64,000 nt of DNA from Incurvaria masculella (taxonomy: Eukaryota; Arthropoda; Insecta; Lepidoptera; Incurvariidae). Location: contig OX335655.1 of NCBI GenBank assembly GCA_946894095.1, positions 4,030,001-4,094,000 on the forward strand, written 5' to 3'. Below, one piece after another: positions 46,201-61,200 of the stretch. The notes under the pieces were generated by a model. The model saw only the letters and a program-made list of their open reading frames with translations, made no database searches and was not told the origin of the DNA. Made by a program: the position numbers and the translations under genes. Within the stretch, counting starts at the first letter, position 1. Every line of letters begins with the position of its first letter.

Positions 46201-49200
46201 CAAAAAGGTGAATGTAACCTGTTTGGCGAGGTTCTCCAGCTTGAGGCTGAGCTGCGCGTGCGCGTCGGTTGCGGGCGCGAGGGAGGGGGAGGGCGCCGCC
46301 TCGCCGCTGCTGCTCCGGTTCTCCGACGAGTTTTGTCTGCAATGTGCCCTCGCCGCGTCAACATTGCAAACAAAGTCAGCGCTTCGTAGTGAACTAAACT
46401 GTCTTCAATGGGGGTGCTACCGATGCTCTTCGCACATCAAATCACACTGCACATTAACAGTGGTTTTCGTATTACTTCGAAGCTACGTTTTTATGGGAAG
46501 CATTTGTTAGAGCCTGTTTTTTATTTGTAGAATTGTCTAGATGTTATGATTCCGAAAACTTTTTTTTTTCCGAAATTGGTTGCATAACTTAAGCGGCAAC
46601 TCATCTTTTTCAAACTTTCGATATTATGGCGCCATCTAGCGCCAGTTTCAAATCATTTTAAGCAATTTTTTAATTGAAGAACATGTCAACAGGTAAAGAC
46701 CTTAAAACTACCTTTTTGGAGAAAGTAGAAAGTCGAATTTGACATGAAAGCAAAAGTCACTTAATAAATTAATGCTTTATTCAAATTGATGAAGTAACTG
46801 ATAAAAGGATGCACAACATCGAAATACCTATAATCTAAATGGTAAAAAAAGGTAAAGCATATACTATAACAAGACATACATAATACTATATAATCATAGT
46901 TGACTTAAGTTGAGATGATGAAAAAAAATTACATTATTATAAATGTCTACACACTGTAATGGAAAAAATATACCATTTAGCAGTGCCATGCTTAAAGGAA
47001 ATCGTGGTAGTAAGGGCGATGAATTTTTCCATAAAGAAAAACAATATTATTAATAAGAAATAAGTAAGGTATAGTGAACAGAAGCATCTACCACAAATTA
47101 ATATAAGTATACACATCCATCTACTTCCACCATGTTATGTCTTGGGCCAGCTCTTTGACTCGGAGAACTAAACCTAAGTCTTTAAATATTTTTACCGCAG
47201 CTGATGGCTTGATGACGAAACATACAACAAAAAATACGATTTTTCTAACAATTTTTTTTCGTCCGAATCATATGATGGAATTTGTTTTATTTTGGTAATT
47301 TTGCGCCAATGATTTAACTTAAATAATCTAACACCGATTGAGGTTAGAGATCAGGGCTACCATCAACGTCGTATACTCCGGCTGCTCTACGCCTGACATG
47401 AAATGGGCGTCGAACTAAAAGTGAGGAAGAAATGCAGCAATATTCGAGGATATTCTTTCACCTATTCCTCCCTCCATTTGCGACGCCCAGCACGCGACAG
47501 ACGACGTCGGTCCAAGACACGCGATGGGTTGCAGCGTCTAAGCTACGGGGGAGGGGGGGTGAGGTGCGCGGCGAACCTCGTGCTCTGCCCGCTGCTAATG
47601 GATGGCGGTTGCAGAGAGTTATCGGATATGGAGGAGCTGGACGTCTCAACGCTGCGGCTGTGCTGCAGCGTGTACTTTGTGTACCTGAGCACACACACAA
47701 GTGTACAGCCGGCGACACGATAAAGGCCATACTTTGAACATATGCGATTTGAAGACGCTTGAATTTTTTTGTGGCTTTTACAGTGTTGCTGACTGTAATA
47801 AAAAAAGGATGTGTCTTTTAGGCTTCTTCGCATGGAGTGATTGTGCTCACTCATTTACTTGTGTAACATATGTTATATGTTGACAAGCAAAATGCTTCCA
47901 TATTATGATTCATAAGCAATTATACTACATATTATGTCAGCACACAAACCAGAGCTGGGCGTACCGACAATATCCATTTCATGGCATGCCCACGAATTTT
48001 TAATAATTGATTAATAATATTCTTTAATAATACATGTATGGTAGACATGATACGGCGGCATGCGGTAGGATCGCACCATACTTCTCTCGTTTCTTCAACA
48101 GCCATGCATCTCTTCTTACATGCTCTCTTGACCATTACGTAGCATAAGACCTATCTGGTCATGTTAAGTTCGTTTTGGTCATCCGGGGATGTCAGTTCCA
48201 TCCAAATCTGCTCTGAAAATAAGCTAGGTTTGTAAATAAACCTAGGAATGCGAAAAAAATTATACTGATAAGAATAGTTTTGCTTGCTGTGTTAGATAAC
48301 CATTTCATAATAACGGAAGCACAAAATATGCTAAAATATTCATGCGGAGGATTCTGAAGAGAACTAAATATTTTGCAATGATTTTTCATTAGTACATTAT
48401 TTTAATCATAGAAATACTGTTTATCTATTTATGATGTTAGTACATTTTCACTATCGTAAGACATGAACCAAACATTGATGAAAATGGTATTTTTTTGTTT
48501 AGAAGACACGCTGCTAATGGATCGATGTCAACTAAGATGTTGTGAAAGAAATAAGTCAATTGAAACACAATCTAATGCAATGAACACTAATTCCGAATAA
48601 TAAGCTTCAAGAGTCAGTCGAGAAGTTTGAGAATACCAAGCTTGCAGGAAAGTTTAGCAAAATTTTGAAAATATACTACATCATTTCTAGGGTGCGTCAT
48701 TTTTTTTTTATGGAAAGTGACATGGGAGACTTATAAGCCCTTATTAGCATTAGTGATATTTCACATCTACTGTCATGATATTGGCTGAACAAACCAAATT
48801 CCAGAAGAGATTTTTTCATGCCAGGGATTTTTTATGAAAGTTTGCTGCCTTATCACCACACGCTTACATACATTTGTTGTTAAAGAGTGGAGATTCTAAA
48901 TGTTCTAAGTGCAATTTTTTTTTCCGCTAAATATGTTCTATGTGCTGTCCACCAGGTGCCTTGTATTGGCTCCAAGTTCCGAAGTTTATTTATAGTGGTT
49001 TAACACGCTGCCAAAAGGTAGCGATGTCACCGCTCACATCAAACGTTCCAAGGGCCACTGTTACCTGTTTAACAGCCGTCGAAAATTCTCGATATCTTTT
49101 AGGAGACCATTGTATTTAATTAGATAAAACATTGTTTCGCTAAAGACAAGAGAAAGGCCTTAGAGGCGATGCAAGAATTCTTACCTGATTATGCCAAACA

Positions 49201-52200
49201 TTTTTTGTCGTAATTTACTAGGAAATTTATTCTAAAATTAATGAAAATGTTTCAAGCCCTCATACAATTCTATGAAACTGTTTTAACTGCACTAGTTATT
49301 TTCCTAGTTCCATGGCATTTGGAACTTTCCCATTGTAATTCTTTTGATCAATTTTGTCTTACTCTTAAGTAACTATTACTTTAAAAACTAGAACAAGAGA
49401 TACATATGTTGCAAATTGTCCTGAGAGAAACCATCTGTAGTGTTTTTTAAAATAAATGGGTCATATAAAGCTATTGAGTTATGAAGTTTTAAATCACTCC
49501 TTAATGTGGCCCAACCCGGCGGGACTACCTCATTCGCGGGCACGGTACAAAACCGTGCTGTTGCGCTCTGGGACCTACTCTGTTTCAAAGAAAAAGACAG
49601 GCTCCGTGATGAGGAAGATGCAACATGTCCACAAACAAGACAATGTGCATTGTGTATGATTTGGTAAGATTTACGAAAATTTTAATTACAAAACAACTTA
49701 TAGCTAAAAGTAAACCGCTGTGGTAACAAAACCTTATAAAAACCAAATTGATTATAAATTTTGATTGATGACTAATCTTTTTTTTTAAGATGTTCTTACT
49801 TTATCATTGCGTAATTCACCTCCCAAGTTATTGTATAAAACGTGCAAAAAATTCAATCTTTCGGACCTGTCAACTTAGAAACCAAACACAATTTTACAAT
49901 GCCAATGGTCATCAGACATCTAGTTCAATCAAATAAAGCTATTTTGAGCAAAATTTGGGATCTCTGACAAGAAATATGGGCGTGATCTTCTTTCCCCATT
50001 CGTATGGGGAGTTGAGCGGGATGGCCCACCTTAAAAAATATTTTTGGTACTTAGAATGTTTGTCATTTCCACTATTCGTTTATCCTAATCAACAGAGTCA
50101 AATCTGTTATCTTATATTTATTTATTTATTTATATAAGTTTATTGCACTCAAAAAAAAACTCGGGCAAAAGGTACAACTTAATGCCGGAGGCATTTTCTA
50201 CCAGTCTACCTTTGGGTATCGTGAGCAGTAGTGCGAGTAGTAACTATGGAGAAATAGCTTTAGAGGAAACATAATTCCTACACAATATACAACAAATATA
50301 CAAGAATATTTACACGCTAACAACTCAATACCTAATTAATCAATTTATATTTAGGTTTCCCTGGTGCATTATGTCTTATCTAACAATGGTTTAAAGATAT
50401 AAAACATCAAGACGTGTCATCCGGTCACTGAGCAGATAGCGCTAATCTTAGTAATCAAAACAAAATCCAGAGTATGTCCGCTTATGACTCGAGAAACACT
50501 AACCCGATTTAAATGCAGTTTTTACCTACACATAGCTTAATTCGTCTCATAAATAACTAATGAAAAAAGTCAGGGAAAACCGAATGTTCATTCGACTTCT
50601 TATCTAATAGTATATTTTAGACATACATTTGCAATGTCATTTCAAGATTTGCTCTTTCTCTAACTCATTTCTAATTCAAACCATTTCAAAAAATTGACAG
50701 TTTCGTAACGCTTGAACAATCTGACTTGCCGCCCAGTCCAAACAGTAGAACGAGATAGTAATGGTGGGGTTGAAACCAGTGGGTTTGGGTGCGTGCTGGA
50801 CTTACCGTTTGATCTCGGCGTTGCCCGCTCCGTCAGCACGGAGCTCCGCCGGGTCAGTATTGCCTCCGAGGAAGCCGGGGCTGGGAATCGACTCTATGTG
50901 CTGCTTACAGAGGACAAGGCATCTGTGGACCATAATAGGGCGAACCGATCAAGTCGTAACCAGGTGGTCTAAATAATGGACAAGACGTATATGTTCAGAA
51001 ATGGCACAATAGTCTACACAACACAAAATTAAGGATTATTTAGATATGAAAATGTTAACTGTTTTGGTCTGACATATACAAAATTTTTAGTGTTCAGGCG
51101 GTAACTTAACGGCCTATGAGGCAACATTTGACTCCGGCATGTTGGAAGGAAACCCTACCCTAGCCTGAGTGGTCAGTCTGAGTTCTCACCAAAATTGGCG
51201 TTTATGGCAAATCGATCGATTGGCGTTTTTCGTAAAAACGTCAAACTCCATACAAGTCTTTACTAGATATTCTGTGGTTTTACTTCTTCAAGCTGTCAAA
51301 GTCAAATTTGGACTTCCGATTGGAATGAAAACGCAGAGTCGGCGTAAACGGCAACGTCGACGTATTTACGGCATCGTTGAGTTTTTTTTTTATTATACTG
51401 GACATGGATGGCTAATACCACACCTTCTGTCATGGTATTAGCCCAACACACCACATGGGAACTAGGTGCCATGCCAGGACCTTCCTTATATTGCACGGGT
51501 ACATTGAACCGGATGGAAAACACGGACAATTTTCATTGCCGCTTCGACCATCGTTCATCCAATGCGATGGTACCAACCCGGGCGGGATAAACCCTACCAC
51601 CTAGTAAGTAAGGAAGGGGACCTACAGTTTAACGTGGAATCCGAACCACGGCCAGCCTCTCTCAACGGTCGAATGGTCACCCATCCAAGACCAGACCGAA
51701 CCCAGCATTGCTTAACTTCGGAGAGCGATCGCCGAAGTGTCGCGCCACTGGGCTATTTAAGCTGTCAAATCAAACTCGGACTCGCAAATGTTAATTCGAG
51801 CTGTTCCGACCCATATAAAGTTGTTTGCACACATAACGTAAAAAGTATTGCACTTTAAGCCACGAATTAATAATAAAAGTTTAATATAGTCATATTACTT
51901 GCAGCGAAAACAATTTCACAATTTCAGGATTATTGGTTATGTTACAATTTATTTAAATACGATTTTTATTTAACAGCGCCATCTAACGGTGTAAAACTTC
52001 TAATCGGCAATTACAACGAAACCATTAAACCTGAAATTGTGAATATGTTTTCGCTGCAACTACTATGGCTATATTTAATATTTTTGACGAATTCGTGCCT
52101 TAAAGTGCAATACTTTTTGCGTTCTGTGTAAAAAAACCATTGTATGGGTCGGAACATCCTTAACGCCCACTGCGCGCGCTCTTCAATTTCTCCACACATT

Positions 52201-55200
52201 TGAAAACGCCAGTCGATCGGTTTGGAGTAAACGCCGATTTAGGTGACAACTGGGACTACAGGCTCTGCATCCAGTTCTAAAGGATGGGTAAGATTAGGTT
52301 AGGTTAGGTTAGGTTAGGTTAGGTTAGGTTAGGTTAGGTTAGGAAACATAATTCCTACACAATATACAACAAATATACAAGAATATTTACACGCTAACAA
52401 CTCAATACCTAATTAATCAATTTATATTTAGGTTTCCCTGGTGCATTATGTCTTATCTAACAATGGTTTAAAGATATAAAACATCAAGACGTGTCATCCG
52501 GTCACTGAGCAGATAGCGCTAATCTTAGTAATCAAAACAAAATCCAGAGTATGTCCGCTTATGACTCGAGAAACACTAACCCGATTTAAATGCAGTTTTT
52601 ACCTACACATAGCTTAATTCGTCTCATAAATAACTAATGAAAAAAGTCAGGGAAAACCGAATGTTCATTCGACTTCTTATCTAATAGTATATTTTAGACA
52701 TACATTTGCAATGTCATTTCAAGATTTGCTCTTTCTCTAACTCATTTCTAATTCAAACCATTTCAAAAAATTGACAGTTTCGTAACGCTTGAACAATCTG
52801 ACTTGCCGCCCAGTCCAAACAGTAGAACGAGATAGTAATGGTGGGGTTGAAACCAGTGGGTTTGGGTGCGTGCTGGACTTACCGTTTGATCTCGGCGTTG
52901 CCCGCTCCGTCAGCACGGAGCTCCGCCGGGTCAGTATTGCCTCCGAGGAAGCCGGGGCTGGGAATCGACTCTATGTGCTGCTTACAGAGGACAAGGCATC
53001 TGTGGACCATAATAGGGCGAACCGATCAAGTCGTAACCAGGTGGTCTAAATAATGGACAAGACGTATATGTTCAGAAATGGCACAATAGTCTACACAACA
53101 CAAAATTAAGGATTATTTAGATATGAAAATGTTAACTGTTTTGGTCTGACATATACAAAATTTTTAGTGTTCAGGCGGTAACTTAACGGCCTATGAGGCA
53201 ACATTTGACTCCGGCATGTTGGAAGGAAACCCTACCCTAGCCTGAGTGGTCAGTCTGAGTTCTCACCAAAATTGGCGTTTATGGCAAATCGATCGATTGG
53301 CGTTTTTCGTAAAAACGTCAAACTCCATACAAGTCTTTACTAGATATTCTGTGGTTTTACTTCTTCAAGCTGTCAAAGTCAAATTTGGACTTCCGATTGG
53401 AATGAAAACGCAGAGTCGGCGTAAACGGCAACGTCGACGTATTTACGGCATCGTTGAGTTTTTTTTTTATTATACTGGACATGGATGGCTAATACCACAC
53501 CTTCTGTCATGGTATTAGCCCAACACACCACATGGGAACTAGGTGCCATGCCAGGACCTTCCTTATATTGCACGGGTACATTGAACCGGATGGAAAACAC
53601 GGACAATTTTCATTGCCGCTTCGACCATCGTTCATCCAATGCGATGGTACCAACCCGGGCGGGATAAACCCTACCACCTAGTAAGTAAGGAAGGGGACCT
53701 ACAGTTTAACGTGGAATCCGAACCACGGCCAGCCTCTCTCAACGGTCGAATGGTCACCCATCCAAGACCAGACCGAACCCAGCATTGCTTAACTTCGGAG
53801 AGCGATCGCCGAAGTGTCGCGCCACTGGGCTATTTAAGCTGTCAAATCAAACTCGGACTCGCAAATGTTAATTCGAGCTGTTCCGACCCATATAAAGTTG
53901 TTTGCACACATAACGCAAAAAGTATTGCACTTTAAGCCACGAATTAATAATAAAAGTTTAATATAGTCATATTACTTGCAGCGAAAACAATTTCACAATT
54001 TCAGGATTATTGGTTATGTTACAATTTATTTAAATACGATTTTTATTTAACAGCGCCATCTAACGGTGTAAAACTTCTAATCGGCAATTACAACGAAACC
54101 ATTAAACCTGAAATTGTGAATATGTTTTCGCTGCAACTACTATGGCTATATTTAATATTTTTGACGAATTCGTGCCTTAAAGTGCAATACTTTTTGCGTT
54201 CTGTGTAAAAAAACCATTGTATGGGTCGGAACATCCTTAACGCCCACTGCGCGCGCTCTTCAATTTCTCCACACATTTGAAAACGCCAGTCGATCGGTTT
54301 GGAGTAAACGCCGATTTAGGTGACAACTGGGACTACAGGCTCTGCATCCAGTTCTAAAGGATGGGTAAGATTAGGTTAGATTGCGAGCTCGCAATGGCAC
54401 CATCCATGTTTGGAATTGCCGATATCGTGTTACATTGCCAAGTTACAGAAAAAAACATTAAACAATATATTATCTGCACGGGAAAATAGAGAAATGGGGT
54501 ACCTATCGCAGAGCCCCTGCTTGAGTGAGTTCTGCAGGCAGCCCGAGGTGGTGATGGTGACCAGCTTGTGTCCCACGAGCCACGTACTCGACTGTCCCCC
54601 CGCGAACATGAACTCCGCCGCTGGACCGCTGCATCCGCACACACGGAACAATCAAAACAGGGTTGATCAAGAAAAATCTTCCAATTTAAATTGAGAAATG
54701 TTAAAACGTGCAGCCAACATTACAGCTGGTGCGGTCATAGGTTGCCCTGTCAAATCGATTTTGGTGATAAGATTGTTTTTATTGATTTTCGTAATTAGTA
54801 ATTACAATACCTTCCTTGATCCCAGAATCTGGTTGCACCTTTTGTTCCTTGTTGCAGAGTTTAAATCGTACCTTTTTTCTTTTTTGCGACCTAACATGGA
54901 TGGCTAATACCACAAACTACCGTTATGATATTAGCCCAATACACCACATTCCCGAAGGAATTAGGTGCCATGCCAGGACCTTCCCTTTATGAGCACGGCT
55001 ACATTGAACTGGATGGAAAACACGGACAATTTTCGACCATCTTTTCATCCAATGCGATGGTACCAACCCGGGCGGGCTTAAACCCTACCACCTAGTAGGG
55101 GAAGGGGACCTACAGTTTTACATGCATTCCGAACCATGGAGCAGCTCGCATTCGTGACAAAATGCACTTATCGAACTCTGAAAGAGAAAGACAGTGGTGC

Positions 55201-58200
55201 AAGTTGGTATTGAACCCGGGCCTCTGGTACGCTAGGCCAGTCCCCGCGCCACTAGGCTCATCACTATCACTAACATTTTTTAAAAAATAAATATGATGAT
55301 ATGTGATGACTTGTGAGGAACCCATTAACCGATACAGTGTATGTGCGTCATTTTATACCCTTAATTTTTACCCCCTAAATTCAGTTCCAGTTTCTTCAGT
55401 TTTTTTTTCCATTAGATGATATGTTCATGCACCTTCTTTCAGACTATACCTAGATTTTCTGTGTAACCCGAATTGTTTGAGTACAATCAGGAACTTATAT
55501 ATCGGTAAATAACATCCACTTAACTAAAAAATATTTGGCTCCATCCCGTACTACGAAAACACTCTGGCAGACATTGGCCATTTGAGCGGTTAAAAGGAAA
55601 TATGATATTGTTATGCGGGTAGGGTGCAGATTAGAGTAGAAAACACCAAAACTTAACAATTTTCCTTTATTTATAATAATTCACAAACAAATACAATTTT
55701 ATAACACTTCACTAAGTTGCTTCGAACACTAAATTACAAACTCTATCACTCATTCAACTGATTCACTACAGAGCTAGTTCGCTGCACTTCAATATCGCTT
55801 GTTGTCGCTCACTTCGCTTCCAAAAATAGACTGCCGCCCTCAGCGCCTTGGGCGCATTTTATATCTTTCCAGAACACTCCACCGATTTCTAGGCGCCCTA
55901 CATGGGCAGCAGTAGAGAACAATCTCCTTCAAGACATTACTCGAATGTTCGAGATTTGTTTCTGAAGTCAGCAGGACGAGGTGTCACTTTATATGGGACG
56001 ACAGTGATGCAATCGCCTTCGCAATGGAATAAGACAAGTAGCGCCATCTACTGAGACTTGAAGGAACGCGCACTTTGGTAGTGTAGCAGCGCTATGTCTT
56101 CGCAGCAGGGCGGGCTCGTAACAATATAATTTTTTTTTATAAAGAATTAATAGAAGAATCCAGTCTATGAAAGTGAGAAGAGTGAGAGAAGCAACAGACC
56201 GTCGCGGTCGCACGCTGCACGGTGAGAAGGCGTAGCGCGCCATGAGGTCGACGCACGTCTCTGTGAGCTCGTGGTGGAAGGCGGCGCTCGCGGACGCGGC
56301 CGACCGCCAGCCCAGGTCAGACGCGCCCGACGACAGCGCTCGGCGGCTCATCGGTTCTCGGCCTTTGGAACCCTGCGCACAGCACGGTGGGGCACGTTTT
56401 ACATATCAATGGATGAACAAGTGTACGCAACGTTTTAATATACATACTCCCCATGGACTGGAAAGAAGCCATTGTAAGACCGATTTATAAAAAGGGTGAC
56501 AAACTGGATGCCGCCAACTACCGTCCTATCAGCTTAACCAGTATTGTCTGCAAGGCCATGGAGAAAATCATTGTTGAACAAGTACGACTATTTCTAGCAC
56601 GCGAAAACATAATTCTGCAGGAAATTCCACGATCAGTCACCAAGAAGTACAAGATAACCTCAATCGCATTGTCCAATGGACAAAGGACTGGCTCTTGACA
56701 CTTAATGCCGGGAAGTGCTCCATCTTGTATGTGGGTCCTAGGAATCCTCAACTTCATTATATCGTAGACGGAACACCAGTGAATCCAGTGACCTCACAAA
56801 AGGATCTCGGTATTATTTTGACCAGCAACCTAAAATGGAAAACATATCTGATTGAAATCGTTAAAAGGGCGAACTCTCTCTAATACATAATAAGGAAGGC
56901 CTTTTCCTATATCACTGCCAATTTATTTCTCAAGTTATACAAAACCTATGTTCGCCCAGTCCTGGAATATGGCTACCAAATCTGGAGCCCCTACTTCCAA
57001 AAAGATATTTGTCTACTGGGAAGAGTGCAGAGGCGGGCAACAAAGATGGTGGCCTCCATAAGAAATAAATCGTATGAGAGCCGTCTAGAGGCCTTGGGCC
57101 TCACCACGCTGGAGGAACGAAGACGTAGAGGCGATCTCATTGAAACATTTAAAATTTTATCAGAACTCTATGATGTGGCAGACTTCAAAGTGATGTACAC
57201 AATGAATACCAATGATCACCTACGTGGACACTCACTAAAACTGAACCGAACCTCAAGCAATTCAAACCCGAGGAAACACTTTATAACCAATCGTGTGGTT
57301 GAGTCGTGGAACAGGATCCCGGAGGAAGTAATTAGTGCCGCTTCAGTGAACAGCTTCAAAAACAGACTTGACACTTATACAAAAAATCATAAACTTTAGA
57401 CTTTTTACAGGAATAAAAAAAAACAAGTGCACCCCCAGTTACCAACTCAGATGTACACGCATCAGCTTTAAGCTGCTAGTATATCGAGACAATAATAATA
57501 ACAACATGGATTTATTCCGAGGCGATCAACTGTGACCAAATTGCTCAAGTGTGTTGATAAATGGACACAGGAATGGAACGAAAAGCAACCTGTTGACAAA
57601 CTCTACCTAGATTACGAAAAAGCATTTGATAGAGTTCCCACCAAACGGCTCCTGCATAAATTAGAACACTTTGGCTTCCGAGGAAACCTCCTGTCATGCT
57701 TCCGAGATTTTCTAACAAATAGACGGTTTCGCGTGCGAGTTGGAGAGGATATGTCCGAACCTTACCAAGTTCTAAGCGGTGTACCACAGGGATCCGTCTT
57801 CGGCCCAGTCGCCTTCGGAGTATTCCTAACAGAATTAGGGGAGATAACACACCTCACCTTCTCTCTTTTCGCTGATGATACCAAATTTTTTGCTAACCCT
57901 ATTATCGCCCAGCAAAAAATCCAGGACACCCTCGACAAGATTTCTGGATGGACAAAGGAATGGCTATGGTCGCTCAATGCCAGTAAATGCACTGTGCTAC
58001 ACCTAGGACCCAAAAACCCGCATCACTCTTACTGGCTTGATGGAAAAACTATAGAGACAGTGACAATGCAACATGACCTCGGTGTGACAATTTCAGAAGA
58101 TCTTAAATGGGAGACACACATCACAGAAGTCGTCAAGAAAGCCAATTCCCTTCTATACATGATCAGAAAGGCCTTCTCGTACATAAATACAGAACTATTC

Positions 58201-61200
58201 CTAAAATTATATAAGGCCCATGTTCGCCCCTTATTGGGCCCCTAATTAAAAAATTAAAAAAATACACAAGTGCACTCCGGGAAAAATGAAATTCACGCAT
58301 CAGCTTCAAGCTGCTAGTGATATTATATATTATATTATTATTGTTAGGCTAGCAGCTTTAAGCTGATGCGCTTATATCACAACACTTATTTATTTATTTA
58401 TTATAATTTATTTTTAATCAATTTATAAATAACATAATAACATAATAATAATAATACATAAAAGTAACCAGAACACTATTCTTTATTGTTACCACCAGTC
58501 AACTTTGACACGAAGTCCGTGAACGCACGAGCAGCAATGCACTCCGGTCCATGGAAAATGGTATAGCAAGGTATGCAAGATCACGCATGGGTCTCTTAAA
58601 TCCATGCGGTGCGGTTTATTTATCCTTTCGCAGAGTTTCATGCGGCCTATATGTGTGCCAGCTGGTTGTGCGGTCAACAATACGGCTGCCGTATTGCTGA
58701 TCACACTACCGCAAATGGCCACACCGCACCCTGCAATGCTCTCCGGCGCCGTGCCTCCACCATCTAAGTTACTCTAATTGTGAGCTCAAGCTCCGTAAAT
58801 TCCGTTTGTTTTGAGCGGCATTAAAAAGACGGTTCCACAGCAAAATACAGTGCACTCACCAAACTAGAACTTCTCATACGGGTCGATGAGTCCTCATTGA
58901 TGTTTTGTGAAAATTCATTCCTCTTGAATTTTGCTTCCTCGAAAGGCAATATTTTGGCAAAATTATGAAGTCCCTGAAACAAACAAGCCCCCATTCACTG
59001 ATGCGCAGAAACAGTTAATGATCCTACAAATATGGTAGACAGCTGTCTGCGCTGCTATTGTCACCATCACGTCATGCGTCCCGAGGAGTATGAAGGGGTT
59101 ATAAAGGATCACACCTTTTTCGAAACTTTGCAGGCAAACGTCTCATCATTAATAATAATTTATTCGAGATGAAGAAAATAAGAACTATTGTTAGTCTAAA
59201 GAAACTGCTGTAATTGAAAGTACAAAGAGTCTTATCTTCAAATCGGTCTAATAACAACAATAGATTAGACAACAATCAATTTTTTTTTTCATTTGACAGA
59301 CTTAAGAACGGCCCGTAAGCTATGCTCCCCATACAAACGTAGTTTACTAATCATTTGGAAACCGCTATTCCAATTGAATTGATATTTAATATCTAATATC
59401 ATGTAACAAATATCTGTGTCTGCATGCTTTTGTTTTTTTGAAAAATCCAAACCGAATTAAAAGAAAGCAAAAAGAAAATCTTCATACGAATTTTGTTTTC
59501 TCTGTGGTTTGACCCAGAATACATTTACCAAAATAACAAAGGCATGCAGACACAGATATTTGTAGCCTAATATTAGATACCAAATATCAAGTATGTTGGA
59601 ATAATGGTTTTCAAATTATTAGTAAACTACGTTTGTATGGGAGGCGAAATTTTCTGATGCTTACGGGCCGATCTTAACTATCCTGATAAATAACAGGTTT
59701 TTCCCCATTGCAGTAGCAGATATGTGAAAAAAACCAAAGTGCAGTATTCATGCATACTGACGTGAATGATGAATTGGACAAAGTTGCGGCGATAGGAGAG
59801 GCGGCACTTGAGGAACCAGGCGGCGATGACGTGGTGCGCCAGCGACACCACGTAGTGGTTGTAGCGAGACGGGTTCGTGTACGGCAGCAGGATCGCGAAT
59901 ACCGACATGTACTGGTCCGCCACGAACGATGCGAACATTTTCGGGAGACGCGTCAGCGCTGCAAGTTCAATCAATAAGTGTTTGTAATCTGGTTAATAAC
60001 GCCAAGCTCAAAGTACACAAAAGCCTTTGGCGTGGGACCCAGCCCCTAGGGAATGTGGTTTACTAGGATCATATTTGCAACATGAGACTTGTGGGTTTCA
60101 GCACTTAAAAATAATAGAAGCGGTCACATTGCATTTCTTTTCTTGCATGTTGTAAAAGCCGACTAAGGGATTTGTTATTTGTGGTTCGGATTCTGCAGGT
60201 AGCAGCTCCCGCTCAGGTTGGTATGTCAATGTAAATTGTCCCATGTTTTCCATCCAGTTCAATGTAGCCATGCAATAAAAGTAAGGTCCTGGCATGGTAC
60301 CTACTTACCATGAGGTGTATTAGGCTAATACATATCATGACAGTACATTTGGTATTAGCCACCCATATTCGGTCACATAAACAAATATGTAAGCTATTCA
60401 CGTCAGGTAACACTAAATATACAAACTCCTTACTTCCAGGTTATTTTAGAATAACATTGACTAGAAACATGAAGAAGTGATCTGAGGTCACTAGCTTATG
60501 AAACTCTTTCCTATTACTAATGTTCCATTCAATCCAATTCGACTTTTTAATCCACACAGCAGCATACTCACTAGAGAGAAACTCCAGGATGGGCACCGCT
60601 ATCTGACTGGTGTCAGAGATCTGAGACAGCTTGAGCAGCACCTCCGGGAGCAGCTTCACCATAGTGTCACGCGTCTCCAGGGTGTAGATGGTGAGAGCAG
60701 AGATGCACTGCTGAGGGGTCCGCAGCACTGCCAATTAATTCGATTGGTATAAATAAATAATTATGCTTAAAACAGACGATGATATGTAGATGGAACTTCA
60801 ATTCATACTTATATTATAAATTCGAAAGTCACTCTGTCTGTCTGTTGGGTTTTTCACGCCGAAGCCGCTGGACCAAGAACCGCTGAAGTCTGGATCTTGG
60901 CGGACAAAGAGTACCCTTTGTGGCGAAAATTTAATTCAAAAGAGGGTGAAATGAGGGATGAAAATTTGTATGGGAAAAATATTCAGCAAATAATTCGGCC
61001 CAACATCAGTCCAAAATGACATTGTCCCGAGCGGAGCCAGGTACCTCAGCTAGTTATGGTTTATACTATTGATCACGGGCAGCAGTGGCCTAGCAGGGTG
61101 CCCGGCGGCAGTCGCAAACTCTCCGGCAGGTGGGGTATCAGGTCATCGGAACATGTCGCTCGAATGTATGACAAAGGAACAAACCTAGACCGAACTTGAT

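Noticed and set aside
47403..47740. Gene in the GC-rich island of the large Tsc2 intron
   Set aside because: Frames exist in several phases on both strands and none has recognisable motifs or splice context.
52294..52343. True chromosome end
   Set aside because: Only ten TTAGG units with unique sequence and Tsc2 exons on both sides.
50264..54379. Repeated frames (86, 71, 90 and 98 codons) in both 2-kb copies as a gene family
   Set aside because: They recur only because the whole block is duplicated; they lie over MITE and SINE sequence and do not resemble proteins.
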